This document shows, piece by piece, positions 41,395-51,028 of a stretch of DNA of 64,000 nt. The stretch is from Streptomyces sp. HD (GTDB taxonomy: Bacteria; Actinomycetota; Actinomycetes; Streptomycetales; Streptomycetaceae): the NCBI RefSeq assembly GCF_028369295.1, contig NZ_JAQMYP010000016.1, forward strand, positions 1 through 64,000, written 5' to 3'. Within the stretch, counting starts at the first letter, position 1. Each line of letters opens with the position of its first letter. The notes under the pieces are model-generated. The model saw nothing but the letters and a program-made list of their open reading frames with translations. It was not told the origin of the DNA and did no database searches. A program made the translations under genes and the position numbers.

Positions 41395-43908
41395 TCACAA
41401 CTGGCCTACGTCGGTGACGCGGACCACCGCGCGGCCCTCCGTGTCGGAGGCCGCGAGGTCGATCTCCGCGCTGATGCCCCAGTCATGGTCGCTGTTCGGG
41501 TCGTCGAAGATCTGGCGGACCCGCCACAGGCGGTTCTCGGGCTCCTCCTCGATCACCAGGAGCTTGGGACCCCGGGCGTCGGGTCCGGTGCCGAGGTCCT
41601 CGTACTCGTCCCAGTACTTGTCCATAGCCTCGCCCCAGGCGTCGGCGTCCCAGCCGGCGTCGGCGTCCATCTCGCCCAGCTCCTCGACCTGGTCGAGCGC
41701 GGCGAGCTCGACGCGGCGGAACATGGCGTTGCGGACCAGGACGCGGAAGGCGCGCGCGTTCGCGGTGACCGGCTTGACCTCGTCGGCCTTCTCCTGCGCC
41801 TCCTCGGCGGTCATCTCCTCCGGGTTGGCGAGTTGCTCCCACTCGTCGAGCAGGCTGGAGTCGACCTGGCGGACCATCTCACCGAGCCACTCGATCAGAT
41901 CCTGGAGATCCTCGGACTTGAGGTCGTCCGGGATGTTGTGGTCGAGCGTCTTGAACGCACTGGCGAGGTAGCGGAGCACGATGCCCTCGGTGCGGGCCAG
42001 CTCGTAGAAGGACACCAACTCCGTGAAGGACATCGCCCGTTCGTACATGTCCCGGATGACGGACTTCGGCGACAGCGGATGGTCACCGACCCAGGGGTGG
42101 CTCTTGCGGTACGTGTTGTACGCGTGGAAGAGCAGCTCCTCCAGGGGCTTGGGGTAGGTGATGTCCTGCAGCCGCTCCATGCGCTCCTCGTACTCGACGC
42201 CGTCCGCCTTCATGGCGGCCACGGCCTCGCCCTTCGCCTTGTTCTGCTGGGCGACGAGGATCTGCCGCGGGTCGTCCAGGGTGGACTCGACGACGGAGAC
42301 CATGTCCAGGGCGTAGGACGGCGATTCCGGGTCCAGCAGCTCGAACGCGGCCAGCGCGAATGTGGACAGCGGCTGGTTGAGCGCGAAGTCCTGCTGGAGA
42401 TCGACGGTGAGGCGGACGATGCGGCCGGAGGCGTCCGGCTCGTCGAGCTTCTCGACGATGCCGCCGTCCAGCAGCGAGCGGTAGATGGCGATCGCGCGCC
42501 GGATGTGCCGCAGCTGCTGCTTGCGCGGCTCGTGGTTGTCCTCCAGCAGGTGCCGCATCGCCTCGAAGGCGTTGCCCGGACGGGCGATCACCGACAGCAG
42601 CATGGTGTGCGTCACCCGGAATCGGGAGGTCAGCGGCTCCGGTTCGGAGGTGATCAGCTTCTCGAAGGTGCTCTCCGTCCAGGCGACGAAACCCTCGGGT
42701 GCCTTCTTGCGGACGACCTTGCGGCGCTTCTTCGGGTCGTCGCCCGCCTTCGCGAGCGCCTTCTCGTTCTCGATGACATGCTCGGGCGCCTGGGCGACCA
42801 CGAAGCCCGCGGTGTCGAAGCCCGCGCGTCCGGCGCGTCCGGCGATCTGGTGGAACTCGCGGTTGCGCAGGGTGCGGACACGGTTGCCGTCGTACTTGGT
42901 CAGGGCCGTGAACAGCACGGTGCGGATGGGCACGTTGACCCCCACGCCGAGCGTGTCCGTGCCGCAGATGACCTTCAGCAGACCGGCCTGCGCGAGCTTC
43001 TCCACCAGACGCCGGTACTTGGGCAGCATGCCGGCGTGATGGACACCGATGCCGTGCCGCACGTAACGGGAGAGGTTGCGGCCGAACTTGGTGGTGAACC
43101 GGAAGTTGCCGATCAACTCGGCGATCTGCTCCTTCTCCTCGCGCGAGCACATGTTGATGCTCATCAGCGCCTGCGCCCGCTCCACGGCCTGAGCCTGCGT
43201 GAAGTGCACGATGTAGACCGGCGCCTGTTTGGTCTCCAGCAGCTCGGTCAGGGTCTCGGTGAGCGGGGTGAACTTGTACTCGTAGGACAGCGGCACCGGA
43301 CGGGTCGCCGAGCGGACCACCGACGTCGGCCGGCCGGTGCGCCGGGTGAGGTCCTGCTCGAACATCGAGACATCGCCGAGCGTGGCCGACATCAGGATGA
43401 ACTGCGCCTGGGGAAGCTCCAGGATGGGAATCTGCCAGGCCCAGCCGCGGTCCCCCTCCGCGTAGAAGTGGAACTCGTCCATCACGACCTGGCCGACGTC
43501 CGCCTGCTTGCCGTCGCGCAGCGCGATCGACGCGAGCACCTCTGCGGTGCAGCAGATGACGGGGGCGTCGGCGTTGACGGACGCGTCTCCCGTCAGCATG
43601 CCGACGTTCTCGGTGCCGAAGATCTTGCACAGCTCGAAGAACTTCTCCGAGACGAGCGCCTTGATCGGAGCGGTGTAGAAGGTGACCTCGTCCCGGGCCA
43701 GCGCGGCGAAGTGGGCGCCCGCGGCGATCATGCTCTTGCCGGAGCCGGTGGGCGTCGACACGATCACGTTCGCGCCGGAGACCACCTCGATCAGCGCCTC
43801 CTCCTGGTGGGGGTAGAGAGTGAGACCGCGTTCCTCGGCCCAGGCCTCGAAGGCTTCGTAGAGGGCGTCGGGGTCGGCGGTCGGCGGCAGCTGATCGATG
43901 AGGGTCAC
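41395..43908 (-). CDS. Ski2-like DEAD/DEAH RNA helicase with DUF3516
   Basis: About 837 residues. Motifs: IVSTPTGSGKSMIAAG (Walker A), MDEFHFY (DEFH box), LMSATLGD (motif III), VHHAGMLPKYRRLVE and GTDTLGVGVNVPIRTV (motif V). The motif VI region is FHQIAGRAGRAGFDT. The C-terminal 450 residues match the actinobacterial DUF3516 extension. This is the Mtr4/HelY-like group, probably acting in RNA processing or decay. The GTG at 43908 gives the family-like VTLIDQLPP start; its RBS is weak. It lies behind no operon partner upstream and is followed by tesB. Confidence 0.92.
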   Translation of the reverse strand: MTLIDQLPPTADPDALYEAFEAWAEERGLTLYPHQEEALIEVVSGANVIVSTPTGSGKSMIAAGAHFAALARDEVTFYTAPIKALVSEKFFELCKIFGTENVGMLTGDASVNADAPVICCTAEVLASIALRDGKQADVGQVVMDEFHFYAEGDRGWAWQIPILELPQAQFILMSATLGDVSMFEQDLTRRTGRPTSVVRSATRPVPLSYEYKFTPLTETLTELLETKQAPVYIVHFTQAQAVERAQALMSINMCSREEKEQIAELIGNFRFTTKFGRNLSRYVRHGIGVHHAGMLPKYRRLVEKLAQAGLLKVICGTDTLGVGVNVPIRTVLFTALTKYDGNRVRTLRNREFHQIAGRAGRAGFDTAGFVVAQAPEHVIENEKALAKAGDDPKKRRKVVRKKAPEGFVAWTESTFEKLITSEPEPLTSRFRVTHTMLLSVIARPGNAFEAMRHLLEDNHEPRKQQLRHIRRAIAIYRSLLDGGIVEKLDEPDASGRIVRLTVDLQQDFALNQPLSTFALAAFELLDPESPSYALDMVSVVESTLDDPRQILVAQQNKAKGEAVAAMKADGVEYEERMERLQDITYPKPLEELLFHAYNTYRKSHPWVGDHPLSPKSVIRDMYERAMSFTELVSFYELARTEGIVLRYLASAFKTLDHNIPDDLKSEDLQDLIEWLGEMVRQVDSSLLDEWEQLANPEEMTAEEAQEKADEVKPVTANARAFRVLVRNAMFRRVELAALDQVEELGEMDADAGWDADAWGEAMDKYWDEYEDLGTGPDARGPKLLVIEEEPENRLWRVRQIFDDPNSDHDWGISAEIDLAASDTEGRAVVRVTDVGQL

Positions 43909-44053
43909 CCACCCATCTTGCCTGTCCTCCCGCCCCACAGGGGAATCGGATGCGAGCACGAAGATCGCGGACGCTACTCTGTGTCGCCGACGACACGTCA
44001 GCGAACCCGGTCAACTGGACAGCGACGCACGAGGAATAGGGCAGGCAAGGCCA

Positions 44054-44848
44054 ATGATGGGACCAGCACACTCACTGTCGGGCGCTGCCGCCTGGCTCGG
44101 CGTCGGAGCGGCCGCGGCCGCGGCCGGGCACGGGATGCCCTGGCCGGTCCTGCTGGCCGGCGCGCTGATCTGCGCCGGGGCGGCCCTCGCCCCGGACCTC
44201 GATCACAAGGCCGCCACCATCTCGCGGGCCTTCGGACCGCTGTCGCGCTGGCTGTGCGAGATCGTCGACAAGCTGTCGTACGCCGTCTACAAGGCGACGA
44301 AGAAGCAGGGCGACCCGCGTCGCTCCGGCGGGCATCGCACGCTCACGCACACCTGGCTCTGGGCGGCCCTGATCGGGGCGGGCGCCTCCGTCATAGCGAT
44401 CACCGGCGGCCGGTGGGCGGTCCTGGGGATCCTGTTCGTGCACATGGTGCTCGCCATCGAGGGCCTGCTGTGGCGCGCGACCCGCGGCTCCAGCGCCGAT
44501 GTGCTGGTCTGGCTGCTGGCAGCCACCAGCTCGTGGATCATCGCCGGGGTCCTGGACAAGCCGGGCAACGGCTCGGACTGGCTGTTCACGGCGCCGGGCC
44601 AGGAGTACCTGTGGCTGGGGCTGCCGATCGTGCTGGGCGCCCTGGTGCACGACATCGGGGACGCGCTGACGGTCTCCGGCTGCCCGATCCTGTGGCCGAT
44701 CCCGGTCGGCCGCAAGCGCTGGTACCCGCTGGGTCCGCCCAAGGCCATGCGGTTCCGGGCGGGCAGCTGGGTCGAGCTCAAGGTGCTGATGCCGGTGTTC
44801 ATGGTGCTCGGCGGGGTGGGCTGCGCGGCGGCGCTCAACGTCATCTGA
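44054..44848 (+). CDS. Membrane metal-dependent hydrolase (YdjM/DUF457 type)
   Basis: 264 residues. The AHSLSGAAAW start, APDLDHKAATISRAFGP, SGGHRTLTHTWLW and LVHDIGDALTVSGCP hold the conserved His/Asp metal ligands of this family, between six or so membrane segments. LexA-regulated YdjM of E. coli is a relative of unknown substrate. Two ATGs occur at 44054 and 44057; AGGCAAGG lies upstream. It is divergent from the DUF3516 helicase gene with about 145 bp between. Confidence 0.88.
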   Translation: MMGPAHSLSGAAAWLGVGAAAAAAGHGMPWPVLLAGALICAGAALAPDLDHKAATISRAFGPLSRWLCEIVDKLSYAVYKATKKQGDPRRSGGHRTLTHTWLWAALIGAGASVIAITGGRWAVLGILFVHMVLAIEGLLWRATRGSSADVLVWLLAATSSWIIAGVLDKPGNGSDWLFTAPGQEYLWLGLPIVLGALVHDIGDALTVSGCPILWPIPVGRKRWYPLGPPKAMRFRAGSWVELKVLMPVFMVLGGVGCAAALNVI

Positions 44849-44883
44849 GCCGCACGCCACGGATCTCCGGTCCGCTCGCCGGA

Positions 44884-45144
44884 TCAGCCGCCCTGGCCCG
44901 ATCCACCGCCGTAGCGACGCTCGAAGGCGGCGATGCGGCCCTCCGAGTCCACGGTCCGCGCCTTGCCGGTGTAGAAGGGATGGCTCTCCGAGGAGATCTC
45001 GACGTCCACGACCGGGTAGGTCTCGCCGTCGTCCCACTCGACGGTCTGGTCGCTGGTCGCGGTGGACCGGGTCAGGAAGGCGTAGCCGGCGGCGCGGTCG
45101 CGGAAGACGACCGGGTGGTAGTCGGGGTGCGTGTCCTGCTGCAT
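44884..45144 (-). CDS. rpmE2: 50S ribosomal protein bL31, type B (zinc-independent)
   Basis: 86 residues: DYHPVVFRDRAAGYAFLTRST, VEISSESHPFYTGKARTVDSEGR, FERRYG. It lacks the CxxC zinc ribbon of type A L31, so it is the paralogue used when zinc is scarce. In Streptomyces such genes are often under Zur control. I see no convincing Zur box upstream. AGGAGGAG precedes the ATG. Confidence 0.95.
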   Translation of the reverse strand: MQQDTHPDYHPVVFRDRAAGYAFLTRSTATSDQTVEWDDGETYPVVDVEISSESHPFYTGKARTVDSEGRIAAFERRYGGGSGQGG

Positions 45145-45321
45145 GCGAACTCCTCCTCCGGAGGCATCGGCATCGACGCTGACGTTGGCAATGGCATGGG
45201 CCGACGGTGCGGGGCCGTAAGCACACGGACCACGGCCCAGGGGGCTGGAGGGGCTCGACGCTCACCCGCACAGCGGTCGGTCCTGCGATGTCCGGCCGTG
45301 CGGCTGTCGGGCCTACAGCGA

Positions 45322-45792
45322 TCAGCCGGACAGGGAGTCCTCGTCGACGATGTGCATGGCGGCCTCCTCGGCGGACGCCGCCGCACCGTCGATGCCCACG
45401 TCCGTCGCGACGAGCGCGCTCTCCTCGTCCTCATGGGCCCCTTCGTCGGGCGCCACCAGGCGGCCGGAGCGCATGGCGCCGACCTCGTTGTCGAGGAGTT
45501 CCCCGTCGGTGCCGTCGGCGTCGCCGAGGCCGTCGCCGTCCTGGGGGGCGAGGTCGGGCAGCTCCTCGGAGAGCCGCTGGTCGAGGGTCTCGCCCTGTCG
45601 GCGCTCGGTGGCCGTGACGCCGGAGTGCTCCACCGCCCACGGTCGCTCCGGAGGGGACCAGCCCCGATCCAGGGGGTCGTCGACGCCGTCGTTGTCCAGG
45701 GTGTCCTCGGCGTCGAGCAGCCCCGAGTCCTCACGTTGCCCGGATGCATCGGGCTGGTAGACGTCGTCCCCCCATCCGTCGACGCTGTTCAC
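45322..45792 (-). CDS. DUF5709 domain protein
   Basis: 156 residues, very acidic and without hydrophobic segments. VYQPDASGQREDSGLLDAEDTLDNDG and LDQRLSEELPD are DUF5709 marks. The GTG at 45792 has GGAGGT six bases upstream. The function is unknown. It may bind basic partners or cations, judging only from its charge. It is transcribed towards rpmE2 but 177 bp separate them. Confidence 0.85.
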   Translation of the reverse strand: MNSVDGWGDDVYQPDASGQREDSGLLDAEDTLDNDGVDDPLDRGWSPPERPWAVEHSGVTATERRQGETLDQRLSEELPDLAPQDGDGLGDADGTDGELLDNEVGAMRSGRLVAPDEGAHEDEESALVATDVGIDGAAASAEEAAMHIVDEDSLSG

Positions 45793-46335
45793 GGGTACCT
45801 CCAGGTGGTGGGGACGGGCCCGAAGTCACCGCGGTCGGCGGGGGACCGCCGCGGCGGGGCACAGGCCGCACCCGGCGAGATTCGTGCGGTTCCCGGGTGC
45901 CCCCGAACCGGTGCCGGTATCCAGCCTTCCACCCCTTTTCGCCCCCGCGCAACGCCACGGACCGAGGCCGGGCCGTTCGGCTCCTCCGGGCCCGGTCCCG
46001 GTCCCGACACGACGGCGCACAGGAAGCGTCTCGCCGAGGCCGACGGCGGCCGTGCCCCACATCTGAGCCCCCGGCCGATGAGGGCGGCAGCCCAGGCCAC
46101 CGTGGGCAAGGGCTCCGGCCATGTGGGGCCGCGTCCCAGGGGGGAGTGTGCTGGGTCTCCGGTGATCAAGGCCCTCGGCCCGACCTCACCCCGTTCCGGC
46201 GCAGGTAGGCCGACGCCCCCGCACGCCACTCACGCACACGCAGGCGCAGACGCCCTCACGCACACGCAGAGGCACTCACGCACACGCACTCACCCAGACA
46301 CCACTCACCCACACACCACTCACCGATGCGACGAG
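45793..46335. other. Large spacer with CA-rich simple repeats
   Basis: About 540 bp without a supported gene. From about 46223 to 46325 the plus strand is built from CACGCACACGC, CACTCACCCACAC and similar units, a degenerate CA-rich satellite directly behind the ABC exporter genes. The part near 45800-46000 holds the promoter of the DUF5709 gene. Confidence 0.5.
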
Positions 46336-48147
46336 TCACCCATGCCAGGACCGCCACAGCCCCGCATAAGCCCCGTCGGCCCGGACCAGCTCCTCATGGC
46401 TGCCCAGCTCGCTGATGCGGCCGTTCTCGACGACGGCGATGACGTCCGCGTCGTGGGCGGTGTGCAGGCGGTGGGCGATGGCGACGACGGTGCGGCCGTC
46501 GAGGACATGGGCCAGGGAGCGTTCCAGGTGGCGGGCCGCGCGCGGGTCGAGGAGCGAGGTCGCCTCGTCCAGGACCAGGGTGTGCGGGTCGGCCAGCACG
46601 AGGCGCGCCAGGGCGATCTGCTGGGCCTGGGCCGGCGTGAGCGCGAAGCCGCCCGATCCGACCTCGGTGTCCAGGCCCTCGTCGAGCCCCCGGGCCCACG
46701 AGTCCGCGTCGACCGCGCCCAGCGCCGCCCACAGCTCGGCGTCGGTCGCGTCGGTGCGGGCCAGCAGCAGGTTGTCGCGCAGGGAGCCCACGAAGACGTG
46801 GTGCTCCTGGTTGACCAGGGCCACATGGGAGCGGACCCGTTCGGCGGTCATCCGGGACAGTTCCGCACCACCCAGGGTGATCCGGCCGTCCCGGGGTGCG
46901 TAGATGCCGGCGAGCAGCCTGCCCAGGGTCGACTTGCCGGCACCCGAGGGGCCGACCAGGGCCAGTCGGGTGCCGGGGGCGACCTCCAGGGAGACCTTGC
47001 GGAGCACGTCCACGCCCTCCAGGTAGCCGAAGTGCACCCGGTCGGCGTGCACGTCGCGGCCGTCAGGAGTGAGCTGGGCGTCCCCGGCCTCCGGCTCGAT
47101 GTCCCGGACACCGACGAGCCGGGCCAGCGATACCTGGGCCACCTGCAACTCGTCGTACCAGCGCAGGATGAGCCCCACGGGGTCCACCAGCATCTGCGCG
47201 ATCAGCGCACCCGTGGTCAGCTGACCGACCCCGATCCAGCCCTGCAGGACGAACACGCCGCCGACGATCAGGACCGAGCCGAGGATCATCACGTGGGTGA
47301 CGTTGATGAACGGGAAGAGCACCGACCGCAGCCAGAGCGTGTAGCGCTCCCAGGCCGTCCACTCCTTGATCCGCCGCTCCGACAGTTCGACCCGGCGCTC
47401 GCCGAGGCGGTGGGCCTCGACGGTGCGCCCGGCGTCCACGGTCTCGGCGAGGGCGGCGGCCACAGCGGCGTATCCGGCGGCCTCCGAGCGGTAGGCGGAC
47501 GGCGCCCGCCTGAAGTACCAGCGGCAGCCGATCACCAGCAGCGGCAGGCTGATCAGCACGGCGGCGGCCAGCGGCGGCGCGGTGACGACGAGGCCGCCGA
47601 GCAGCAGGACCACCCACACCACGCCGATCGCCAGCTGGGGCACGGCCTCGCGCATCGCGTTGGCCAGCCGGTCGATGTCCGTCGTGATCCGGGACAGCAG
47701 GTCACCCGTCCCGGCGCGCTCCAGGACGCCGGGCGGCAGCCCGACCGACCGGATGAGGAAGTCCTCGCGCAGATCGGCCAGCATCCGCTCGCCGAGCATC
47801 GCGCCACGCAGCCGCACCTGCCGTACGAACACGGCCTGCACGACGAGCGCGGCCACGAACAGGCCGACGGTGAGCTCCAGATGGAGGTCCTGCGCACCGA
47901 TTCCGGAGCCGTCCCCGGCCCCGGTCCCGTTCGACACTCGCTCCACCAGCCCGCCGAGCAGCCAGGGCCCCGCCATCGAGGCGACCACGGCGACCGTGTT
48001 GACGGTGATGAGGAGCAGGAAGGCACGGCGGTGCCGTCGGAACAACTCGACCACATAGGTGCGTACGGTCTCGGGGGCGCCGACGGGCAGGGTGTTCGCC
48101 GTTGTCGGGGCCGCCGGGTCGTACGCCGGTGGCGCCACGCCGATCAT
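46336..48147 (-). CDS. ABC exporter half-transporter with degenerate signature (LTPAQ)
   Basis: 603 residues: six TM helices (RAFLLLITVNTVAVVASMAGPWLLGG onward) and an ATPase domain. Walker A is intact (GPSGAGKST, about residue 396), as are the Q-loop, Walker B (LVLDEATS) and H-loop (AIAHRLHT). The signature is LTPAQ (about residue 502) instead of LSGGQ. The start overlaps the partner's stop by four bases. With the partner it forms a heterodimeric type IV exporter; its good Walker A is completed by the partner's LSGGQ. The cargo is unknown, possibly lipid or drug. Confidence 0.93.
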   Translation of the reverse strand: MIGVAPPAYDPAAPTTANTLPVGAPETVRTYVVELFRRHRRAFLLLITVNTVAVVASMAGPWLLGGLVERVSNGTGAGDGSGIGAQDLHLELTVGLFVAALVVQAVFVRQVRLRGAMLGERMLADLREDFLIRSVGLPPGVLERAGTGDLLSRITTDIDRLANAMREAVPQLAIGVVWVVLLLGGLVVTAPPLAAAVLISLPLLVIGCRWYFRRAPSAYRSEAAGYAAVAAALAETVDAGRTVEAHRLGERRVELSERRIKEWTAWERYTLWLRSVLFPFINVTHVMILGSVLIVGGVFVLQGWIGVGQLTTGALIAQMLVDPVGLILRWYDELQVAQVSLARLVGVRDIEPEAGDAQLTPDGRDVHADRVHFGYLEGVDVLRKVSLEVAPGTRLALVGPSGAGKSTLGRLLAGIYAPRDGRITLGGAELSRMTAERVRSHVALVNQEHHVFVGSLRDNLLLARTDATDAELWAALGAVDADSWARGLDEGLDTEVGSGGFALTPAQAQQIALARLVLADPHTLVLDEATSLLDPRAARHLERSLAHVLDGRTVVAIAHRLHTAHDADVIAVVENGRISELGSHEELVRADGAYAGLWRSWHG

Positions 48148-49973
48148 GCCGATTCCTCGATTTCTTCCAGTTCCTTCAGTACGTCGTCGAGGGCGGATCC
48201 TCTGCGCTGTCCGTCCTTGCGGGCGTTCAGGGCGGCCTCTTCGTCGGTCTCCCGGGTCACCACCGCCCGGTACCGGGGTTCGGCGTTCACCAGCTCGTGG
48301 TGCACGCCGACCGCGGCCACCTCGCCCTCGTGGACCAGTACGACCCGGTCGGCGCGGTCCAGAAGCAGGGGCGACGAAGTGAACATCACCGTCGTGCGCC
48401 CCGCCCGCAGGTCCCGCACCCCCTGCGCGATCCGTGCCTCCGTGTGGGAGTCGACGGCCGAGGTCGGCTCGTCCAGGACGAGCACCTCGGGGTCCGTGAC
48501 CAGTGACCGGGCGAGCGCGAGGCGCTGGCGTTGGCCGCCGGACAGGGACCGGCCGCGTTCGGTGATACGGGCGTCCATCGGGTCCTCGGCGCCGAGCGAC
48601 CCCTGGACCAGTGCGGCCAGGACGTCGTCGCACTGTGCGGCCGAAAGGGCCTCCTCGGCGCCGACGTCGCCGGACCTCGGCACGTCGAGCAGATCGCGCA
48701 GCGTGCCCGAGAGCAGCACCGGATCCTTGTCCTGCACGAGCACGGACGCACGGGCGCGGTCGAGTGGCAACTCGTCGAGCGGGACACCGCCCAGGAGTAC
48801 CGCGGTGCCCTCCTCCGAGGGGTGTCCGCCGAGCCGTTCGGCCAGCCGTCCCGCCGCGTCCGGATCGCCGCACACCACGGCGGTGAGCCGGCCGGACGGA
48901 GCGAGCAGCCCGGTGGCCGGGTCGTACAGGTCACCGGAGGGTACCTCGGATCCGTCGCGCGACCCGTCGGTGTCGGTGACCCGCTCCAGCGACAGCACGC
49001 GTGCGGCCCGTCGGGCCGAGGGGCGCGAGAAGGAGTAGGCCATCGCGATCTCTTCGAAGTGGCGCAGCGGATAGGAGAGGATCATGACCGAGCTGTAAAC
49101 CGTGACCAGTTCACCGACGGTGACGCGGCCCTGGCGGGCCAGGTGGACGCCGTACCAGACCACGGCGATCAGCAGCAGTCCCGGCAGCAGTACCTGGATG
49201 GCCGAGATCAGGGACCACATCCGGGCGCTGCGCACGGCGGCGTGGCGTACCTCCTGGGAGGCGCGGCGGTAGCGGTCGAGGAAGAGTTCCTCGCCGCCGA
49301 TGCCGCGCAGGACGCGCAGACCGGCGACGGTGTCCGAGGCCAGTTCGGTGGCGCGGCCCGCCTTCTCGCGCTGGAAGTCCGCTCGCCGGGTGGCCCGGGG
49401 CAGCAGCGGCAGCACGGCGACCGCCAGCACGGGCAGGCCGACGGCGACGACCACACCGAGCGCGGGCTGGTAGACGAGCAGGCCGACACAGACGGCCACG
49501 ACGGTGAGCGCAGCCGCGGTGAACCGTGAGCAGGCCTCGACGAACCAGCCGATCTTCTCGACGTCGCCCGTGGAGACGGCCACGACCTCACCGGCCGCGA
49601 CTCGTCGGGTCAGCGCGGAGCCCAGGTGGGCGGCCTTGCGGGCCAGCAGCTGCTGGACGCGCGCGGCGGCCGTGATCCAGTTGGTGATGGCGGTGCGGTG
49701 CAGGAAGGTGTCGCCGATCGCGTTTCCGGCACTGCACAGCACCAACAGCCCACCGGCCAGAGCCAGTTGGGAACCGGAACGGTCGACTACGGCCTGTACG
49801 GCGACGCCCACGCAGAAGGGCAGCGCGGAGACGGACAGGAAGTGCAGCAGTCCCCAGGAGAGGGACTTCAACTGCCCGCCCAGCTGGTTCCGGAAGAGCC
49901 ACCACAGGAATCGGGGACCTGAGCGCGCGTCCGGCACACCTGGGTCGGGATACGGAAGGTCTTGAATCTGCAT
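48144..49973 (-). CDS. ABC exporter half-transporter with degenerate Walker A
   Basis: 609 residues with six TM helices and an ATPase domain. The signature LSGGQRQRLALARSL and Walker B VLVLDEPTS are normal. Where Walker A should be, the text is VVCGDPDAAGRLAERL (about residue 364), lacking the GKS/T, and the H-loop reads VMFTSSPLL without His. One of the two ATP sites of the heterodimer is therefore dead. ATG at 49973 is chosen for the short cytoplasmic start; 50045 is an in-frame alternative. No RBS is strong at either. Confidence 0.92.
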   Translation of the reverse strand: MQIQDLPYPDPGVPDARSGPRFLWWLFRNQLGGQLKSLSWGLLHFLSVSALPFCVGVAVQAVVDRSGSQLALAGGLLVLCSAGNAIGDTFLHRTAITNWITAAARVQQLLARKAAHLGSALTRRVAAGEVVAVSTGDVEKIGWFVEACSRFTAAALTVVAVCVGLLVYQPALGVVVAVGLPVLAVAVLPLLPRATRRADFQREKAGRATELASDTVAGLRVLRGIGGEELFLDRYRRASQEVRHAAVRSARMWSLISAIQVLLPGLLLIAVVWYGVHLARQGRVTVGELVTVYSSVMILSYPLRHFEEIAMAYSFSRPSARRAARVLSLERVTDTDGSRDGSEVPSGDLYDPATGLLAPSGRLTAVVCGDPDAAGRLAERLGGHPSEEGTAVLLGGVPLDELPLDRARASVLVQDKDPVLLSGTLRDLLDVPRSGDVGAEEALSAAQCDDVLAALVQGSLGAEDPMDARITERGRSLSGGQRQRLALARSLVTDPEVLVLDEPTSAVDSHTEARIAQGVRDLRAGRTTVMFTSSPLLLDRADRVVLVHEGEVAAVGVHHELVNAEPRYRAVVTRETDEEAALNARKDGQRRGSALDDVLKELEEIEESA

Positions 49974-50198
49974 GACGTCCCAGTGGCTCGTGTCAATGGG
50001 GGGATTGGGGATGGGGAAATGTGGGGGTTGGTCGGGTGCCGGCATACGGAGCGGGACCGCGCACGGCGGCAGCAAACCGTGACAGGTTCGCGTCGCAGCG
50101 TGGTCGGACGCAAACGGTTTTCCACGCCGTCGCACAGATCCGGCTGCCGGCGGTTGTCGCTCCCGCCGCCGTACCGAACAGGGTGCGACCATGGACCG

Positions 50199-50969
50199 AT
50201 GCGCAACGGTGGAACACGACGTGTCCTGGTCGCGGCGGCGGCCATCGGATCCCTTCTGACGGCCCTGACGACCCTCACCGCGTGCGGTGGTACGGAGCAC
50301 GGTGGCGGCGCGGACGGAGCCAAGGCCGCGCGCACGCGCCCGGCCGCCACCGAGGACCCGATGCGGGATCCGACGCGCATCCCGGACGTCGCCGACCGCT
50401 GGCAGCGGCGCATCCCGGCCAACTCCAGCCAGGTCGTGGCGGTCTACGGCGACGGCAAGGACTCCCCGGACTCCACGGTCGTGCTCTACACGAGGCAGGA
50501 CACCGGGCACGGCGCCACCTGGGACCGCGTCCGCAGCTGGCCCGCGCACAACGGCAAGAAGGGCTGGACGACCGACCACCACGAGGGCGACAACCGCAGC
50601 CCCGTCGGCGTGTTCACGCTGAGCGACGCGGGCGGCGTACTGAAGGACCCCGGGGCCAAGCTGCCGTACACGCGGTCGGCCGCCATCGCGGCGCCGCGAT
50701 GGTGGGCGAAGTCCCACTGGCACGACTTCGACTACGTGATCGCCATCGACTACAACCGCGTCAAGGGCACCCCGCCCAACGACCCCACCCGCCCCGAGGG
50801 CGAGGCCAAAGGTGGCGGCATCTGGCTGCACATGGACCACGGCAGCGGCACGTCGGCCTGTGTGAGTCTGTCCGAATCGGCGATGGCGTACCTGCTGCGC
50901 ACGCTCGATCCGGATCGGCATCCCGTGGTGGTGATGGGGGACAGGGCCGACCTGAAAGCCTCGCGCTGA
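50199..50969 (+). CDS. L,D-transpeptidase (YkuD-like) lipoprotein
   Basis: 256 residues. A signal peptide ends in the lipobox LTAC (LLTALTTLTACGG), so it is probably anchored to the outer face of the membrane. The catalytic domain has SPVGVFTLSDAGG and the YkuD end GGIWLHMDHGSGTSACVSLS, with the His and the Cys nucleophile. It should form 3-3 peptidoglycan cross-links or attach proteins to the wall. The gene is divergent from the ABC exporter. The RBS is weak. Confidence 0.88.
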   Translation: MRNGGTRRVLVAAAAIGSLLTALTTLTACGGTEHGGGADGAKAARTRPAATEDPMRDPTRIPDVADRWQRRIPANSSQVVAVYGDGKDSPDSTVVLYTRQDTGHGATWDRVRSWPAHNGKKGWTTDHHEGDNRSPVGVFTLSDAGGVLKDPGAKLPYTRSAAIAAPRWWAKSHWHDFDYVIAIDYNRVKGTPPNDPTRPEGEAKGGGIWLHMDHGSGTSACVSLSESAMAYLLRTLDPDRHPVVVMGDRADLKASR

Positions 50970-51028
50970 CGCGGGAGGCCCGGAGGCCTCATTGCGGCGG
51001 ATGCCCGACTCCCCGTAGAACACCGGCC

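Noticed and set aside
45145..45321. Possible Zur box upstream of type B L31
   Set aside because: Only scattered matches to the AT-rich Zur consensus; not enough to annotate.
41059..49038. Stop-free plus-strand frame of almost 8 kb (2659 codons)
   Set aside because: It is antisense to tesB, the DUF3516 helicase, rpmE2, DUF5709 and both ABC exporter genes and crosses the intergenic CA repeat. The translation is Arg/Gly/Ala-rich without domains. It is a by-product of GC-rich wobble positions.
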